DNA of 64,000 nucleotides from Frateuria_A yonginensis. Lineage in GTDB: Bacteria; Pseudomonadota; Gammaproteobacteria; Xanthomonadales; Rhodanobacteraceae. Each line of letters starts with the position of its first letter. The first letter of the stretch is position 1. The stretch spans positions 1 through 64,000 of the forward strand of contig NZ_JBBBNY010000012.1 of the NCBI RefSeq assembly GCF_037137055.1. The letters run 5' to 3'. Below are positions 1 through 9,359 of the stretch, in pieces. The translations under genes were made by a program, and so were the position numbers. The notes under the pieces were generated by a model. The model saw nothing but the letters and a program-made list of their open reading frames with translations, was not told the origin of the DNA and did not search any database.

Positions 1-61
1 GCGCCCGAATATGGCACTCGGTGGCATCACGCCGATGCAGAAATTGGCGCTTGCCGCATAG
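1..61 (+). mobile_element. IS3-family transposase, C-terminal tail (cut by window edge)
   Basis: In frame 2 the first bases encode RPNMALGGITPMQKLALAA followed by a TAG stop at 59-61. The RPN-ALGG-TP pattern is the end typical of IS3-group OrfB integrase proteins, where the chain closes just after a conserved RPH/RPN-xALG motif. Only about 19 codons are present, so intactness of the element cannot be judged. The inverted-repeat end of the element should lie in the following few dozen bases, but I cannot fix it. It suggests that the start of the window lies next to a mobile element. Confidence 0.6.
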
Positions 62-490
62 CTCCACTTTTGGCGTCCGCTGAAAGCGGGGGGATTACCC
101 TCGTCACGGCGGTGCGGGGAGCCGTGCGATAACAACCACCTAATGGGGTCAGGTTCGCCTTCCCGAGATGCTAGCTAACAGGATCAGTGGCTAGCGGGGT
201 CGGAGCCTCTTCCCGTCAGACGCTTCCAACTAAGGCTTACATGGAACGGAAGCCCGACATTCACAGCGCTAGAAGCAGAAAGAGGGGCAGTTTCATTTAA
301 TTGATTCCCGTAAATGCATCTGGCTCCTTTGTCTGTATAAGCTCCCGAGGGCTCGATATGCCTGGGTCTGCCGCCATGGACCAAGGGAGCGGGTCTGCAG
401 ATAACAGCTAGCTATCGAGTCATGTTCTTCTTACGAGAGCCGAGAACCGAACCTGACCATGTTTGCCGTTTTTAGATACAGGGGAAAAAA
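62..490. other. Intergenic stretch without a convincing gene, with a GGGGTCAGGTTC-type motif
   Basis: About 430 bases lie between the transposase tail and the first complete gene. They are visibly richer in A+T than most of the window. At 145-158 there is a GGGGTCAGGTTCGC motif that recurs with 12 of 14 matches at 2031-2044, on the far side of the lipoprotein gene. I see no credible coding region here; a 66-codon open frame on the minus strand has no family resemblance or ribosome site. Confidence 0.5.
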
Positions 491-2008
491 ATGAAGGGAT
501 ATCTACCGTTGGTCGCGTGCCTGCTGGGCCTTGCCGGATGCGCTACGACAGTGCCGACGCGGCTCGGCCCGGCCGCAGGCACCGGCCTTGTTTACGCGAG
601 CCTGCCCGGCGAGAACGCCACCGACTCTATTTCGGTGCGAGCAGTGAGCGGTTCCGCGACATACCCTTTGGACGTCGTCTATGAGGGCGGTTCACACGTC
701 GTGGAGAGCTGGCTGCCTCCAGGCGACTACAAATTGGATCGTTGGGATGGCCTGGCGTTCGGCGACTACACGTCTTTCCATGTCGAAGCCGGACGGATCA
801 CGGACCTCGGTGCGCTAGTGCCGATGGCGATCGGTGATTACAAGTTCGTTGTGCTTCCGATCCGTCCGACCGTAGGCGATAGCTCCCTACAAGCGGTCCA
901 GGCCGAATTCGCCTCACATCTTCACGATGCTCCTATCGAATGGCGGCCTACGGCGCCACCACACGCCATCCAGCGACCACAGCCCTCCACCGGACTTGGC
1001 CTCATCGCCGACCTGATGATGGCGTACCAGAGGAAGGTGAATCGCGCGCCGCTGCGCCAGCAACTGGCAGGGGCGAAATCCAGTCAGGCCTTTTTCGATC
1101 TGGCTAAGGCGTCCGTTCCCCCGACAACACAGACCGCACTGACAGACGCTAAGGGCGACTTGTTATACGGAGCCGACCTTGGCCAGATCCGGGTTCGGCA
1201 TCCCGATGCGTCCTGGACATCGATCGATTCGGGTGTGCTCGCCACCGTTACGGCGCTTGCGCGTCGGGATGACCTGCTCGTGGCCGGGTATGACAACGGG
1301 TGGATCCGTGCAAGCGCGGATGGAGGAAAGACCTGGAGCGCGGCAGCCACGCTGGCTAGCGAGGAGCCGGTGATCGATATCAGCTGGAGCGGCAAGCGCT
1401 GGCTCGCCACCACGTTCGGAGCCAGCAAGGCCGTCAACGTGTACGCGAGCGTTGGAGACGCGTTCGGCACGTTCGCGCGGATTCACCAGGCATTCGCGCG
1501 GTGGGGATTCCACATTCGTGGGCAGCTGACGCAAGACGCGTATTACGTCAACGCGGATCCCGATCTTTACCGCCTCGATCTGGAATCCATGCAATGGAAC
1601 AAGGTCCCCACGCCCACTGACGTGGATGGCTTCAATGTCAGTCCCAACGGCGATCTGCTGACTGTGTTCCATGCGAAGGGCATCTTTTCAAAGCTCTACC
1701 TTTCCACCGACAAGGGCGCGTCCTGGAAACAGTACAAGGCTCCCCCGCTGGTGATCGACGATATGAAATTTTCCGATCCCACCCACGGCTTGGCTGTGCG
1801 AGTGCGGCCGAACGCTTTCTCCGTCACCGTTATGTTGCTGCGGTATCAGCCGGGAGCCGATGAGTGGTCCTTGCTTACCCAGCCACCCGAGGAATGCGAA
1901 CACATGATTGATGACGCGAACGGCCAGCCCGCGTTTTGCATTGCGCGCGGCGGTGCAGTCCTAGGCCAGGATGCGGGCAAGTGGCGAATCGAGTCGGCAG
2001 CCTATTAG
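491..2008 (+). CDS. Lipoprotein with BNR/Asp-box-like repeats
   Basis: A 505-residue predicted lipoprotein. The N-terminus has a short charged start, a hydrophobic core and a lipobox LAGC with Cys17, so it should be lipidated and anchored in the envelope. The C-terminal two thirds contain Asp-box-like strands (ADGGKTW near residue 275, STDKGASWK near 404), the pattern of sialidase-like or YCF48-type beta-propellers. No catalytic sialidase residues could be assigned, so an enzymatic function is not claimed. A purine-rich AGGGGA precedes the ATG. The gene stands alone between two copies of a GGGGTCAGGTTC-like motif and beside a transposase tail, which hints at acquisition by transfer. Confidence 0.75.
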   Translation: MKGYLPLVACLLGLAGCATTVPTRLGPAAGTGLVYASLPGENATDSISVRAVSGSATYPLDVVYEGGSHVVESWLPPGDYKLDRWDGLAFGDYTSFHVEAGRITDLGALVPMAIGDYKFVVLPIRPTVGDSSLQAVQAEFASHLHDAPIEWRPTAPPHAIQRPQPSTGLGLIADLMMAYQRKVNRAPLRQQLAGAKSSQAFFDLAKASVPPTTQTALTDAKGDLLYGADLGQIRVRHPDASWTSIDSGVLATVTALARRDDLLVAGYDNGWIRASADGGKTWSAAATLASEEPVIDISWSGKRWLATTFGASKAVNVYASVGDAFGTFARIHQAFARWGFHIRGQLTQDAYYVNADPDLYRLDLESMQWNKVPTPTDVDGFNVSPNGDLLTVFHAKGIFSKLYLSTDKGASWKQYKAPPLVIDDMKFSDPTHGLAVRVRPNAFSVTVMLLRYQPGADEWSLLTQPPEECEHMIDDANGQPAFCIARGGAVLGQDAGKWRIESAAY

Positions 2009-2169
2009 GATGTGTCAGGGCACAGCTAACGGGGGCAGGTTCACTTACCGCAAGCTACCCGGGGCGATAAGACCCGTGTCGCCTCTTCGGGCGACGGGTG
2101 CTCGTTCGTCACGAAGCGCGGCAGGCCGGGGCAGTAGGCTGCTTCTCCGATTGCCTCGTTTGCGCCCCC

Positions 2170-3384
2170 ATGCTGACCAGCCTTCGCACCTCCACGTCGC
2201 TGCTGCTGAGCACCTTGTTCCTGCTGATGGGCGTCGGCCTGCTCCACTCGCACATCGCGCTGGAGGGACGGGCGCTGGATTTCTCGGTGGCGATGATCGG
2301 CTTGCTGACGTCGGGGTACTACACCGGCTTCCTGGTCGGCACCTATACGGTGCCGCGGCTCACCCACCGCATCGGCCACATTCGCGCATTCGCATTCTGT
2401 ACGGCACTGGTGACCCTGGTGGTGCTGGTGCAGGCGCTCGTGCCGGCGTACGGCGTGTGGCTGGTGCTGCGCCTGCTGCAGGGGCTGTTGCTGGTGGGCC
2501 TGTACGCGATCATCGAGAGCTGGTTGAACGCCGCGGCCGATCCGGCGCATCGAAGCTCGATCTTCGCCATCTACATGATGGTGAACCTTGGCGCGACCGC
2601 TGCCGCCCAGCAGTTCCTGCGCATCCGCGGTGACGGCTTCGTGCTGTTCTGCGTGGTGGCGATCCTCGTGTGCGCCGCCAGCCTGCCCGTGGTGACGAGC
2701 CGTCAGCCGCAGCCCCAGATGCGCTCGGTGCCGCGGGTCCGGATCGGGCACCTGTTCCGGCTGGCGCCAACCGCGCTGGTCAGCGCACTCCTTTCCGGCC
2801 TGGCGATGGGTGCGTTCTGGGGGCTGTTGCCTGTGTATGCCGCGGCGCGTGGTCTGAGCGCCGGGGGCATCGGCACCTACGTGAGCGTGGGCGTGGCGGG
2901 GGGCGTGGTGTTGCAATGGCCGCTGGGCCGGTTTTCCGATCGCATCGATCGGCGCCTCGCGCTGTCGCTGATCAGTGCGGTGGCCGGGCTGGCCGCGCTG
3001 ACCAACCTGCTGCTGATCGATCCCGGCGGTGGCGCGGCGATGGCGGTGATCTTCGCCTTCGGCGGCATGAGCCTGACCTTGTATCCGATCGCCGTGGCGC
3101 ACCTGGTCGACTACGTGCATCGCGACGAGCTGATGTCCGCGTCGAGTACGGTGTTGCTGGTCAACGGCGTCGGCTCGGCGCTCGGACCCTTGCTGGCCGG
3201 GTCGCTCATGAGCCTGCTCGGGCCCAAATTGCTGTTCGTCTGGTTTGCCATCCTCGATGGAACGCTTGCCGCCTATGCGTTCCATCGCTTCACCCACCGC
3301 AAGCGCGAAGTGACGCCGGACGACAACTTCGTGCCGCTGGTGAACACGGGCGCCAGCTCGCTTGAGCTGCATTCCCAGAAATAA
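2170..3384 (+). CDS. MFS transporter, YcaD-like
   Basis: A major facilitator superfamily permease of about 404 residues with twelve hydrophobic segments. The loop between helices 2 and 3 reads YTVPRLTHRIGHIR, the motif-A position of the family, and the motif GLYAIIESWLN is typical of the YcaD/putative efflux branch. Substrate cannot be deduced. The open frame extends upstream to a GTG at 2098, but the residues there look untranslated; the ATG at 2170 begins directly with MLTSLRTSTSLLLS, the first membrane helix, so it is preferred although no clear ribosome site is visible. It appears monocistronic. Confidence 0.8.
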   Translation: MLTSLRTSTSLLLSTLFLLMGVGLLHSHIALEGRALDFSVAMIGLLTSGYYTGFLVGTYTVPRLTHRIGHIRAFAFCTALVTLVVLVQALVPAYGVWLVLRLLQGLLLVGLYAIIESWLNAAADPAHRSSIFAIYMMVNLGATAAAQQFLRIRGDGFVLFCVVAILVCAASLPVVTSRQPQPQMRSVPRVRIGHLFRLAPTALVSALLSGLAMGAFWGLLPVYAAARGLSAGGIGTYVSVGVAGGVVLQWPLGRFSDRIDRRLALSLISAVAGLAALTNLLLIDPGGGAAMAVIFAFGGMSLTLYPIAVAHLVDYVHRDELMSASSTVLLVNGVGSALGPLLAGSLMSLLGPKLLFVWFAILDGTLAAYAFHRFTHRKREVTPDDNFVPLVNTGASSLELHSQK

Positions 3385-3420
3385 GGGGAGGCGAGGCAAT
3401 CCCCTCGTTGGCAAGAACGC

Positions 3421-3651
3421 CTAATGACTGGCGTGACCGGAGGCAGCGCCGTGCGTCGACTGCTGCAGCTGATGAGCGAACACGTCAGCCGCCCGCAGGG
3501 CCTGTTCTTCGGTCTCGAAGGGCTGGTCGGCGCATTCCGGCGGGTGCTCTGCGATCTGGACGACGATGTTGTACTCGCCATCATTGACCTTGCAGAGCCA
3601 CGCGATGTACGGGCCCAGCTCGGTGTACCGGTCGCATCTGTGGGTGCTCAT
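3421..3651 (-). CDS. Small conserved-looking protein, unknown function
   Basis: A 76-residue protein starting at MSTHRCDRY. It has no signal peptide or membrane segment. Its second half (TEEQALRAADVFAHQL) resembles the end of the 69-residue protein encoded at 36031-36240 (DEAQALAAANAFAHEL), and both carry an acidic, beta-strand-like middle, so they may be distant members of one family. An alternative ATG nine codons upstream (3678) is possible. It converges with the MFS gene and lies 306 bases from the divergent kinase gene. Function unknown. Confidence 0.55.
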   Translation of the reverse strand: MSTHRCDRYTELGPYIAWLCKVNDGEYNIVVQIAEHPPECADQPFETEEQALRAADVFAHQLQQSTHGAASGHASH

Positions 3652-3956
3652 GTCGTCGCCCCATGCTGTTCGGTGCATTCATGGTCGCGCCGCGCTCTGG
3701 CGACAGCAAGCGCGGCAATGGGCTGAAACGGGGTGCGACGAACAGTGGAGGAGTAAAGGTGCAAGGGACAATGCCCGCCCCTCGGAAATCAGCCTGGGCC
3801 ATCCCGCTTTCTGAGGGGGAGAACATGAAGCATCTGATGCGCGGACGTGAAGCCTCCGTGACGACGTTTCCACATTCGGGCTGGTAGCGTCTGCTCCGTG
3901 TCCGACTTCCACACCGCGCGTTGCCTGACGCGATGGGGCTATGAGACAAGGGGTAT
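3652..3956. other. Divergent intergenic region, no gene seen
   Basis: About 305 bases between the small minus-strand gene and the start of the hybrid kinase. It must hold both promoters, but I could not identify convincing -35/-10 pairs. An AAGGGG sequence just before the ATG at 3957 is a plausible ribosome site for the kinase. Confidence 0.4.
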
Positions 3957-6539
3957 ATGACGAAACCTGAGGCTGTGCTCCCCGAAGAAACCTTCCTCGC
4001 GGGCGGCGGGAACATAGGCGCCCTGATGCGCGCCCACGATTGGTCGGAGTCCCCCTTGGGACCACCAGCGGGTTGGCCGCAATCCCTTCGTTCCGTCGTC
4101 GGTCTGCTGCTGGGCTCGAAGTTCCCCATGTTCGTCGCCTGGGGGCCGCAGCTCTGCTACCTCTACAACGATTCGTACGCGGAAATTCTCGGCGCCAAAC
4201 ACCCACGGGCGCTCGGTGCCCCCTTCTTCGACATCTGGTCGGAAATCTGGCCGGACATTGCTCCGCTCATCGAGGCCACGCTGGCAGGCCAATCGATCTA
4301 CCGGGAAAACCTGCCGCTGCTGATGAACCGCAAGGGCTACCCGGAGGCCACGTGGTTCACGTTCGCCTATTCGCCGCTACGCGACGAAAGCGGCCAGGTG
4401 GCCGGCTTGTTCTGCGCGGTGGCCGAAGCGACCGACCTGGTGCTGGCGGAGCGGCGTAAGAGTTTCCTGGTGCGGCTCGAGCGTCTCCTGGCGGGCCTGG
4501 CGGATACCCTAGGCCATCAAGGAGGCGGCAGTGGAGGCGTTGGGTGGCTACCTGCACGCCAGCCGCGTGGACTACGGCGAAGTGACCCTGGGCACCAGGC
4601 TGGCGTGGCAGGCCGGCTATACCAGCGGGCTGGCGCCTGGCGAGGCACCCTTGGCGGCGAAGGATCTGGGCACCGGCGATCTCATCCGGCTGCGCCAAGG
4701 CCTGAGTGTCGTTTCCAGAGAGATGGATGGCGCCACCGGGCCGCTTGGGGACGAGCGCCCACCCAGGGATGCTTTCGCCTGGGTACCCATCGTGCGTGAC
4801 GGCCACTGGGTCGCCGTGTTGTACGTGCAATCCGGTGGTGCGCATCACTGGCTGCCCGAGGATGTCGCCCTCTTGGAGGACGTCGCCGGCCGCATCTGGT
4901 CGGCGGCCGAACAGGCCGAGACCGAAACGGCACTGCGCAAGAGCGAGCAGCGCTTCCGGGCCCTGATGACCGCCGGCACGTATGCGGTGTACCGCATGAA
5001 CCCCGATTGGACGCAATTGCGGCAACTGGAAGGCATGGGCTTCCTGGCGGACACCAACGAACCCAGTGAGGCCTGGCTGGATGCATACGTGCATCCGGAT
5101 GATCAGCGGCTCGTGATGCAGGCCGTCAGGGAGGCGTCGGCCAAAAGGCACATGTATGAGCTGGAGCATCGGGTCCGATTGGCCGACGGCACGTATGGTT
5201 GGACTCACTCGCGAGCGGTGCCCATCTTTGATGACGCGGGCCACATCGTGGAATGGTTCGGTACCGCCAGCGATGTGACCGAGCGCCGGCGCGGTGAGGA
5301 GGCGCTCAAGCAACTGACGGCCGAGCTGGAGGAGCGAGTGGCCAAGGCGGTCGAGGAGCGCCAGGCCGCCCTTGCCCAGGTGCACGAATGCAGAAGCTGG
5401 AAACGCTCGGGCAGCTGACGGGCGGTGTTGCACACGACTTCAACAACCTCCTCACTCCCATCGTGGGCGCGCTGGACATGCTCTCGCACCGATTGCAGGG
5501 CGACGAGCGCGCCAGGCGGTTGACCGCCGGTGGCCTGCAGGCGGCCGAGCGGGCGCGGGTGTTGATCCAACGCCTCCTGGCCTTCTCGCGGCGCCAGCAT
5601 CTGGCGCCCCGGGCGGTGGACGTGGGCCACCTCCTGGAAGGGATGGGCGATCTGGTCGCGCGTTCCATCGGCCCCCAAATCCGCTTGTTTGTTCAATGCC
5701 CGGGCGGTCTGCCGGCGGCGATGGTCGATCCCAACCAGTTGGAGCTGGCGTTGCTCAACCTGGCGATCAATGCGCGCGATGCCATGCCCCAGGGCGGCGA
5801 GCTGGCGATCATCGCATCGAGCGAGGGGCTGCATGGGCACCCCAAGCTGCCCAACGGCCGCTACCTCAAGATAGCGGTGACGGATACCGGAGTCGGGATG
5901 GATGAAACGACCGTCAAGCGCGCGGTCGAGCCGTTTTTCACGACGAAGGGGATCGGGCGGGGGACGGGCCTGGGCCTCTCGTCGGTCCATGGCCTGGCCG
6001 TCCAGTCGGGAGGGGACTTCACGTTGGAGAGTGCCCCTGGTTGCGGCACCACCGCCACCTTGTGGCTGCCCACCTCGAAGCAGCGCGTGTCGGATATGGA
6101 CGCGGCCATCCACGTCGCCGCGCCAAGGCCCCGGGGATCGGCCATCGTGCTGCTGGTCGACGACGAGGAACTGGTGCGTGCCGGCACCGCGGAGATGCTG
6201 GCCGATGCGGGATATACGGTCAGAGAGGCCCCGGCCGGATACGTAGCCCTGCAACAGGCGAAAAGTGGCGTCGCCTTTGATGTTCTCGTGACCGACTACG
6301 CCATGCCGGGAATGACTGGCGCCGAACTGGCCCGCCAGATGCGCCTGCTTCGGCCTGGCCTGCCGATCCTGATGATCACGGGTTATGCCGCCCTTACCGA
6401 CCAGGAGGCTGGCGGATGGCCCCGCCTGGCCAAACCGTTCAAGCAGATCGAGCTTGCCGACGCCCTGTCTGCCCTGCTGAATCAGGGCAAGGTCATTCCC
6501 TTGCACACGGCGGCTGCCCGCGCGCGCACGGCTGAATAG
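3957..6539 (+). pseudogene. Hybrid sensor histidine kinase/response regulator, split by two frameshifts
   Basis: Joined across two frames this reads as one protein: an N-terminal PAS-like domain (FVAWGPQLCYLYNDSYAEIL), a GAF domain, a PAS_3 domain with a VHPDDQ motif, HisKA with VAHDFNNLL, a HATPase domain and a C-terminal receiver. The first frame (3957-4799) is right only to about 4510. Removing the A at 4511 restores DTLAIKEAAVEALGG and moves into the frame that runs to 5418. That frame is right to about 5387, where adding one A to a short A-run gives HEMQKLETLG and returns to the original frame. The shifts are +1 and -1 and cancel. Either both are sequence errors in a working gene, or the gene is inactivated. 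The middle frame alone (about 4512-5388) carries GAF and PAS. Confidence 0.8.
5388..6539 (+). CDS. Kinase core plus receiver segment of the split hybrid kinase
   Basis: This 383-residue frame contains the whole catalytic half: HisKA with phospho-acceptor His16 (VAHDFNNLL), a HATPase domain with N box (LALLNLAINARDA), DTGVGM and GTGLGLSSVHG boxes, then a receiver domain with an acidic pocket (LLVDDEE), a phosphorylatable Asp in VTDYAMPG and a conserved Lys in LAKPFK. It could be translated separately from the ATG at 5388, which overlaps the preceding frame, although no strong ribosome site is seen. The hybrid layout is that of soluble PAS/GAF photosensory or redox kinases. The cognate output partner is not in the window. 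Confidence 0.65.
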   Translation: MQKLETLGQLTGGVAHDFNNLLTPIVGALDMLSHRLQGDERARRLTAGGLQAAERARVLIQRLLAFSRRQHLAPRAVDVGHLLEGMGDLVARSIGPQIRLFVQCPGGLPAAMVDPNQLELALLNLAINARDAMPQGGELAIIASSEGLHGHPKLPNGRYLKIAVTDTGVGMDETTVKRAVEPFFTTKGIGRGTGLGLSSVHGLAVQSGGDFTLESAPGCGTTATLWLPTSKQRVSDMDAAIHVAAPRPRGSAIVLLVDDEELVRAGTAEMLADAGYTVREAPAGYVALQQAKSGVAFDVLVTDYAMPGMTGAELARQMRLLRPGLPILMITGYAALTDQEAGGWPRLAKPFKQIELADALSALLNQGKVIPLHTAAARARTAE

Positions 6540-6854
6540 CGCCACCGAGGTTTCAGGCAGAAGCCTGAGGCTTGGTATCGGCCATGCGATACCCCTTCGC
6601 GGACATGGCCGCAGAAACGGCAACGGCGACGCGACGGCTGGCCGTAGAGCGAACAGCTCCACGGGATACATGGGCGCCGCCAGTGGCACGCTGCCTCTGC
6701 GCCGACGCACGCGCGGTTGCCTCCGCGCTGGCGCTTCGCCAAAGTGCGTGATGCTCCGACCCATCGGAGCCGTGGCCGACACGGATACGCGGCCGGCCCA
6801 TGTCTGCCGCCGTGCCGTCAGGAGCTTGCCGGTGCGGCCCGTTGGGGGAAGACC
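6540..6854. other. Intergenic region, possible interspersed hairpin repeat
   Basis: About 315 bases with no gene. Near 6553-6575 there is a hairpin built on TCAGGC-AGAA-GCCTGA. Read on the minus strand the stretch would encode a RLLPETSVALF-like string that I associate with repeat-derived hypothetical proteins in Xanthomonadales genomes. Only one copy is present here, so its repeat nature is not shown by this window. The amidase promoter should lie in the right half. Confidence 0.3.
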
Positions 6855-8663
6855 ATGAAGACGCGTCGCGATTTCCTGACCCAGGCGCCGCTCGGCGTGC
6901 TGGGTGCGGTGGTGGCCGGCCGCGCGGTGGCGCAGACCGGGGCAGCGCCGGCCCAGAGCACGCCGCCGCCCGGCTCGCCGGGGGCCTTCAACACCGCGCC
7001 GCCGGTGGGGCCGAAGCTGACCACGGCCACCTTCGCCGAGGCCGAGAAGCTGGTGCAGGTGACCATGACCGAGGCGCAGCGGCAGATGGCCGTGGCCAAC
7101 TGGCCCACCTCCATGGCCGCGCTGCTGGAACGCCGCACCGGGCCACGCAAGGTGACGCTGGAAGAAGGGCTGGCGCCGGCCACCACCTGGTTCCCAGCGA
7201 TGGGGCGCACGCACGTCGGCCCCGCGCACGACCGCTTCGTGCCGGCCAAGCTGCCGCTCGCGCCGCTGCCGGCCAGGGACGAGGACATCGCCTTCGCGTC
7301 CGTGGCGCAGCTCGGCGCCTGGATCCGCACGCGCAAGCTCACGTCGACGCGGCTGACCAAGATCTACCTCGACCGCATCAAGCGCTACGACCCGCAACTG
7401 CGCTGCGTGATCACGCTGTGCGAAGAGCACGCGCTGGCGCAGGCGGCGCAGGCCGACAAGGAGATCGCCGCCGGCCGTTACCGCGGCCCGCTGCACGGCA
7501 TCCCGTGGGGCGCCAAGGACCTGCTCGACACCGCCGGCATCGCCACCACCTACGGCGCCGAGCCGTTCCGCCACCGTGTGCCCAAGGACGACGCGGCGGT
7601 GGTGCGCATGCTCGACCAGGCCGGCGCAGTGCTGGTCGCCAAGCTGAGCCTGGGCGCACTGGCGCTCAACGACATCTGGTTCGGCGGGCAGACCATGAAC
7701 CCGTGGCTGCTGCAGGAAGGCGCCTCCGGCTCCAGTGCCGGTCCGGCCGCGGCCACCGCCGCCGGCCTGGTCGCGTTCGCGATGGGCAGCGAGACGCAGG
7801 GCAGCATCATCAGCCCGTGCATGCGTTGCGGCACCACCGGCCTGCGCCCGACCTACGGCCGCGTGCCGCGCACCGGCGCGATGACGCTGTGCTGGACGAT
7901 GGACAAGCTGGGGCCGATCGCCCGCTCGGTGGAGGACACCCTGCTGGTACTGCGCGCCATCAGCGCTCCGGACGCCGGCGACACCGCCAGCGTGCCGGCA
8001 CACCTGGACTACGAGGCCGCGGCCCCGATCAAGGGCCTGAAAGTCGGCTACTTCCCCGGCTGGATGAAGGAGGCGCCGGCCACCGAGCTGGACCGCGCCG
8101 CGCTCGAGCAGCTGCGCGCGCTCGGCCTGGTGCCGACTGCCGTGTCGCTGCCGGATTGGCCCTACGACGACCTCAACCTGCTGCTGTTCGCAGAATCGGC
8201 CGCGGCGTTCGAGGAACTCACGCTTTCCGGCGCCGCCGACCGGATGCGCGAGCAGACCCCGGATGCCTGGCCGAACCTGTTCCGTGAATCACGCTTCCTC
8301 TCCGCGGTGGATTTCGTGCAGGCCGATCGCCTGCGCCGCAAGGTGGCGACCGAAATGGCACGCGTGATGGGCGAGGTCGACCTGCTGCTGGTGCCCTCGC
8401 TGCGCGACGAGATGCTGGTGATCTCCAACATGACCGGCCATCCCTCGCTCACCTTGCGCACCGGCTTCGTCGAGGTGAGCCAGGTGCGCAGCGACTGGGC
8501 GCCCAACCCGGCACACCCGCGCCCGATGCTGCCCAGGCCGCACCGCGTGCCCTACGGCGTCACGCTGATCGGCCGGCTGTTCGAGGAGGGCACGCTGGGC
8601 CGTGTCGGCCGCGCGCTGGAGGCGAAGGCCGGGGTGGCGCGGGAGCGGCCGCCAGGGTTCTGA
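6855..8663 (+). CDS. Tat-exported amidase (amidase signature family)
   Basis: A 602-residue member of the amidase signature family, which hydrolyses amide bonds with a Ser-cisSer-Lys triad. The catalytic Lys is in WGAKDLLD (about residue 217) and the Gly/Ser-rich signature GSSAGPAAATAAG lies near residue 292, followed by GSETQGSIISP. The N-terminus MKTRRDFL followed by a hydrophobic stretch and AVAQT is a twin-arginine signal, so the enzyme is probably exported folded to the periplasm. The start is placed at 6855, where the twin-arginine motif sits at the very N-terminus; longer in-frame starts would bury it. Substrate unknown. Appears monocistronic. Confidence 0.85.
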   Translation: MKTRRDFLTQAPLGVLGAVVAGRAVAQTGAAPAQSTPPPGSPGAFNTAPPVGPKLTTATFAEAEKLVQVTMTEAQRQMAVANWPTSMAALLERRTGPRKVTLEEGLAPATTWFPAMGRTHVGPAHDRFVPAKLPLAPLPARDEDIAFASVAQLGAWIRTRKLTSTRLTKIYLDRIKRYDPQLRCVITLCEEHALAQAAQADKEIAAGRYRGPLHGIPWGAKDLLDTAGIATTYGAEPFRHRVPKDDAAVVRMLDQAGAVLVAKLSLGALALNDIWFGGQTMNPWLLQEGASGSSAGPAAATAAGLVAFAMGSETQGSIISPCMRCGTTGLRPTYGRVPRTGAMTLCWTMDKLGPIARSVEDTLLVLRAISAPDAGDTASVPAHLDYEAAAPIKGLKVGYFPGWMKEAPATELDRAALEQLRALGLVPTAVSLPDWPYDDLNLLLFAESAAAFEELTLSGAADRMREQTPDAWPNLFRESRFLSAVDFVQADRLRRKVATEMARVMGEVDLLLVPSLRDEMLVISNMTGHPSLTLRTGFVEVSQVRSDWAPNPAHPRPMLPRPHRVPYGVTLIGRLFEEGTLGRVGRALEAKAGVARERPPGF

Positions 8664-8782
8664 CCGAGTCGCACCAGGGAGGGCGCGGCAGCTGCCGCAA
8701 CAGCAGGGCGCCAGGCGGCACGGCTCCGGCCACGGAAGCGATATGAGCTAGCGTAGTGAGCTCAAGCCTACAGGAGTCGCGC

Positions 8783-9196
8783 GTGCCACCCATCTTCGCC
8801 AAGCTCAACCTGAAGAACCAGACAGAGATCGTCGTGGTCGATGCGCCACCGACGTTCGAGTCGGAACTGCAGGCGCTGACCGGCGTGGCCGTCGTGCGCG
8901 ATCCGGCCAGGCCCGCCACGATCAGTTTCGCGCTGGCCTTCGTGACCACGCAGAGCGAGCTCGATGCCCTGTCTGCGCTGCTCGCGGACAAGGCCGAGGG
9001 CGATGCGGTGCTGTGGTTCGCCTACCCCAAGAAGGCTTCCAGGCGCTACCGCTGCGAGTTCAACCGCGACACGGGCTGGGACGTCATCCGCGCCAAGGGT
9101 TTCGACAGCGTGCGCCAGGTCGCGATCGACGACGACTGGTCCGCCCTGCGCTTTCGCCGGGTCGACTACATCGGGCGCGCACCGTCGAAAGAATAG
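8783..9196 (+). CDS. DUF3052-like small protein
   Basis: A 137-residue cytoplasmic protein. The segment LWFAYPKKASRRY followed by a final block ending DDDWSALRFRRV resembles the WVAWPKKASG and D-x-W-S-G-L-R-F pattern of DUF3052-type proteins. The start is taken as GTG at 8783, because CAGGAG lies six bases upstream; an ATG at 8756 would place that ribosome site inside the gene. No enzymatic residues are recognisable and function is unknown. Confidence 0.6.
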   Translation: MPPIFAKLNLKNQTEIVVVDAPPTFESELQALTGVAVVRDPARPATISFALAFVTTQSELDALSALLADKAEGDAVLWFAYPKKASRRYRCEFNRDTGWDVIRAKGFDSVRQVAIDDDWSALRFRRVDYIGRAPSKE

Positions 9197-9359
9197 TTTC
9201 CACGTTTGACGCAGAGGACCCGACCGTCCGGGGGACGTGCCAGCCGGCGAGTGGCTCCGCGTTCTTGAATTGAGACGCAGTGCAGTGCAAAGTTGCGCAG
9301 GGGGACCGGGTGGCGGGCTACAAGCCGTCCGGAAAGGATTGGCAATCAGGGGAGATGCC

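Noticed and set aside
5205..8003. 932-codon minus-strand frame antisense to the kinase and amidase
   Set aside because: Arg/His/Gly-rich and antisense to genes with clear motifs; only the short RLLPETSVALF-like part is noted as a possible repeat.
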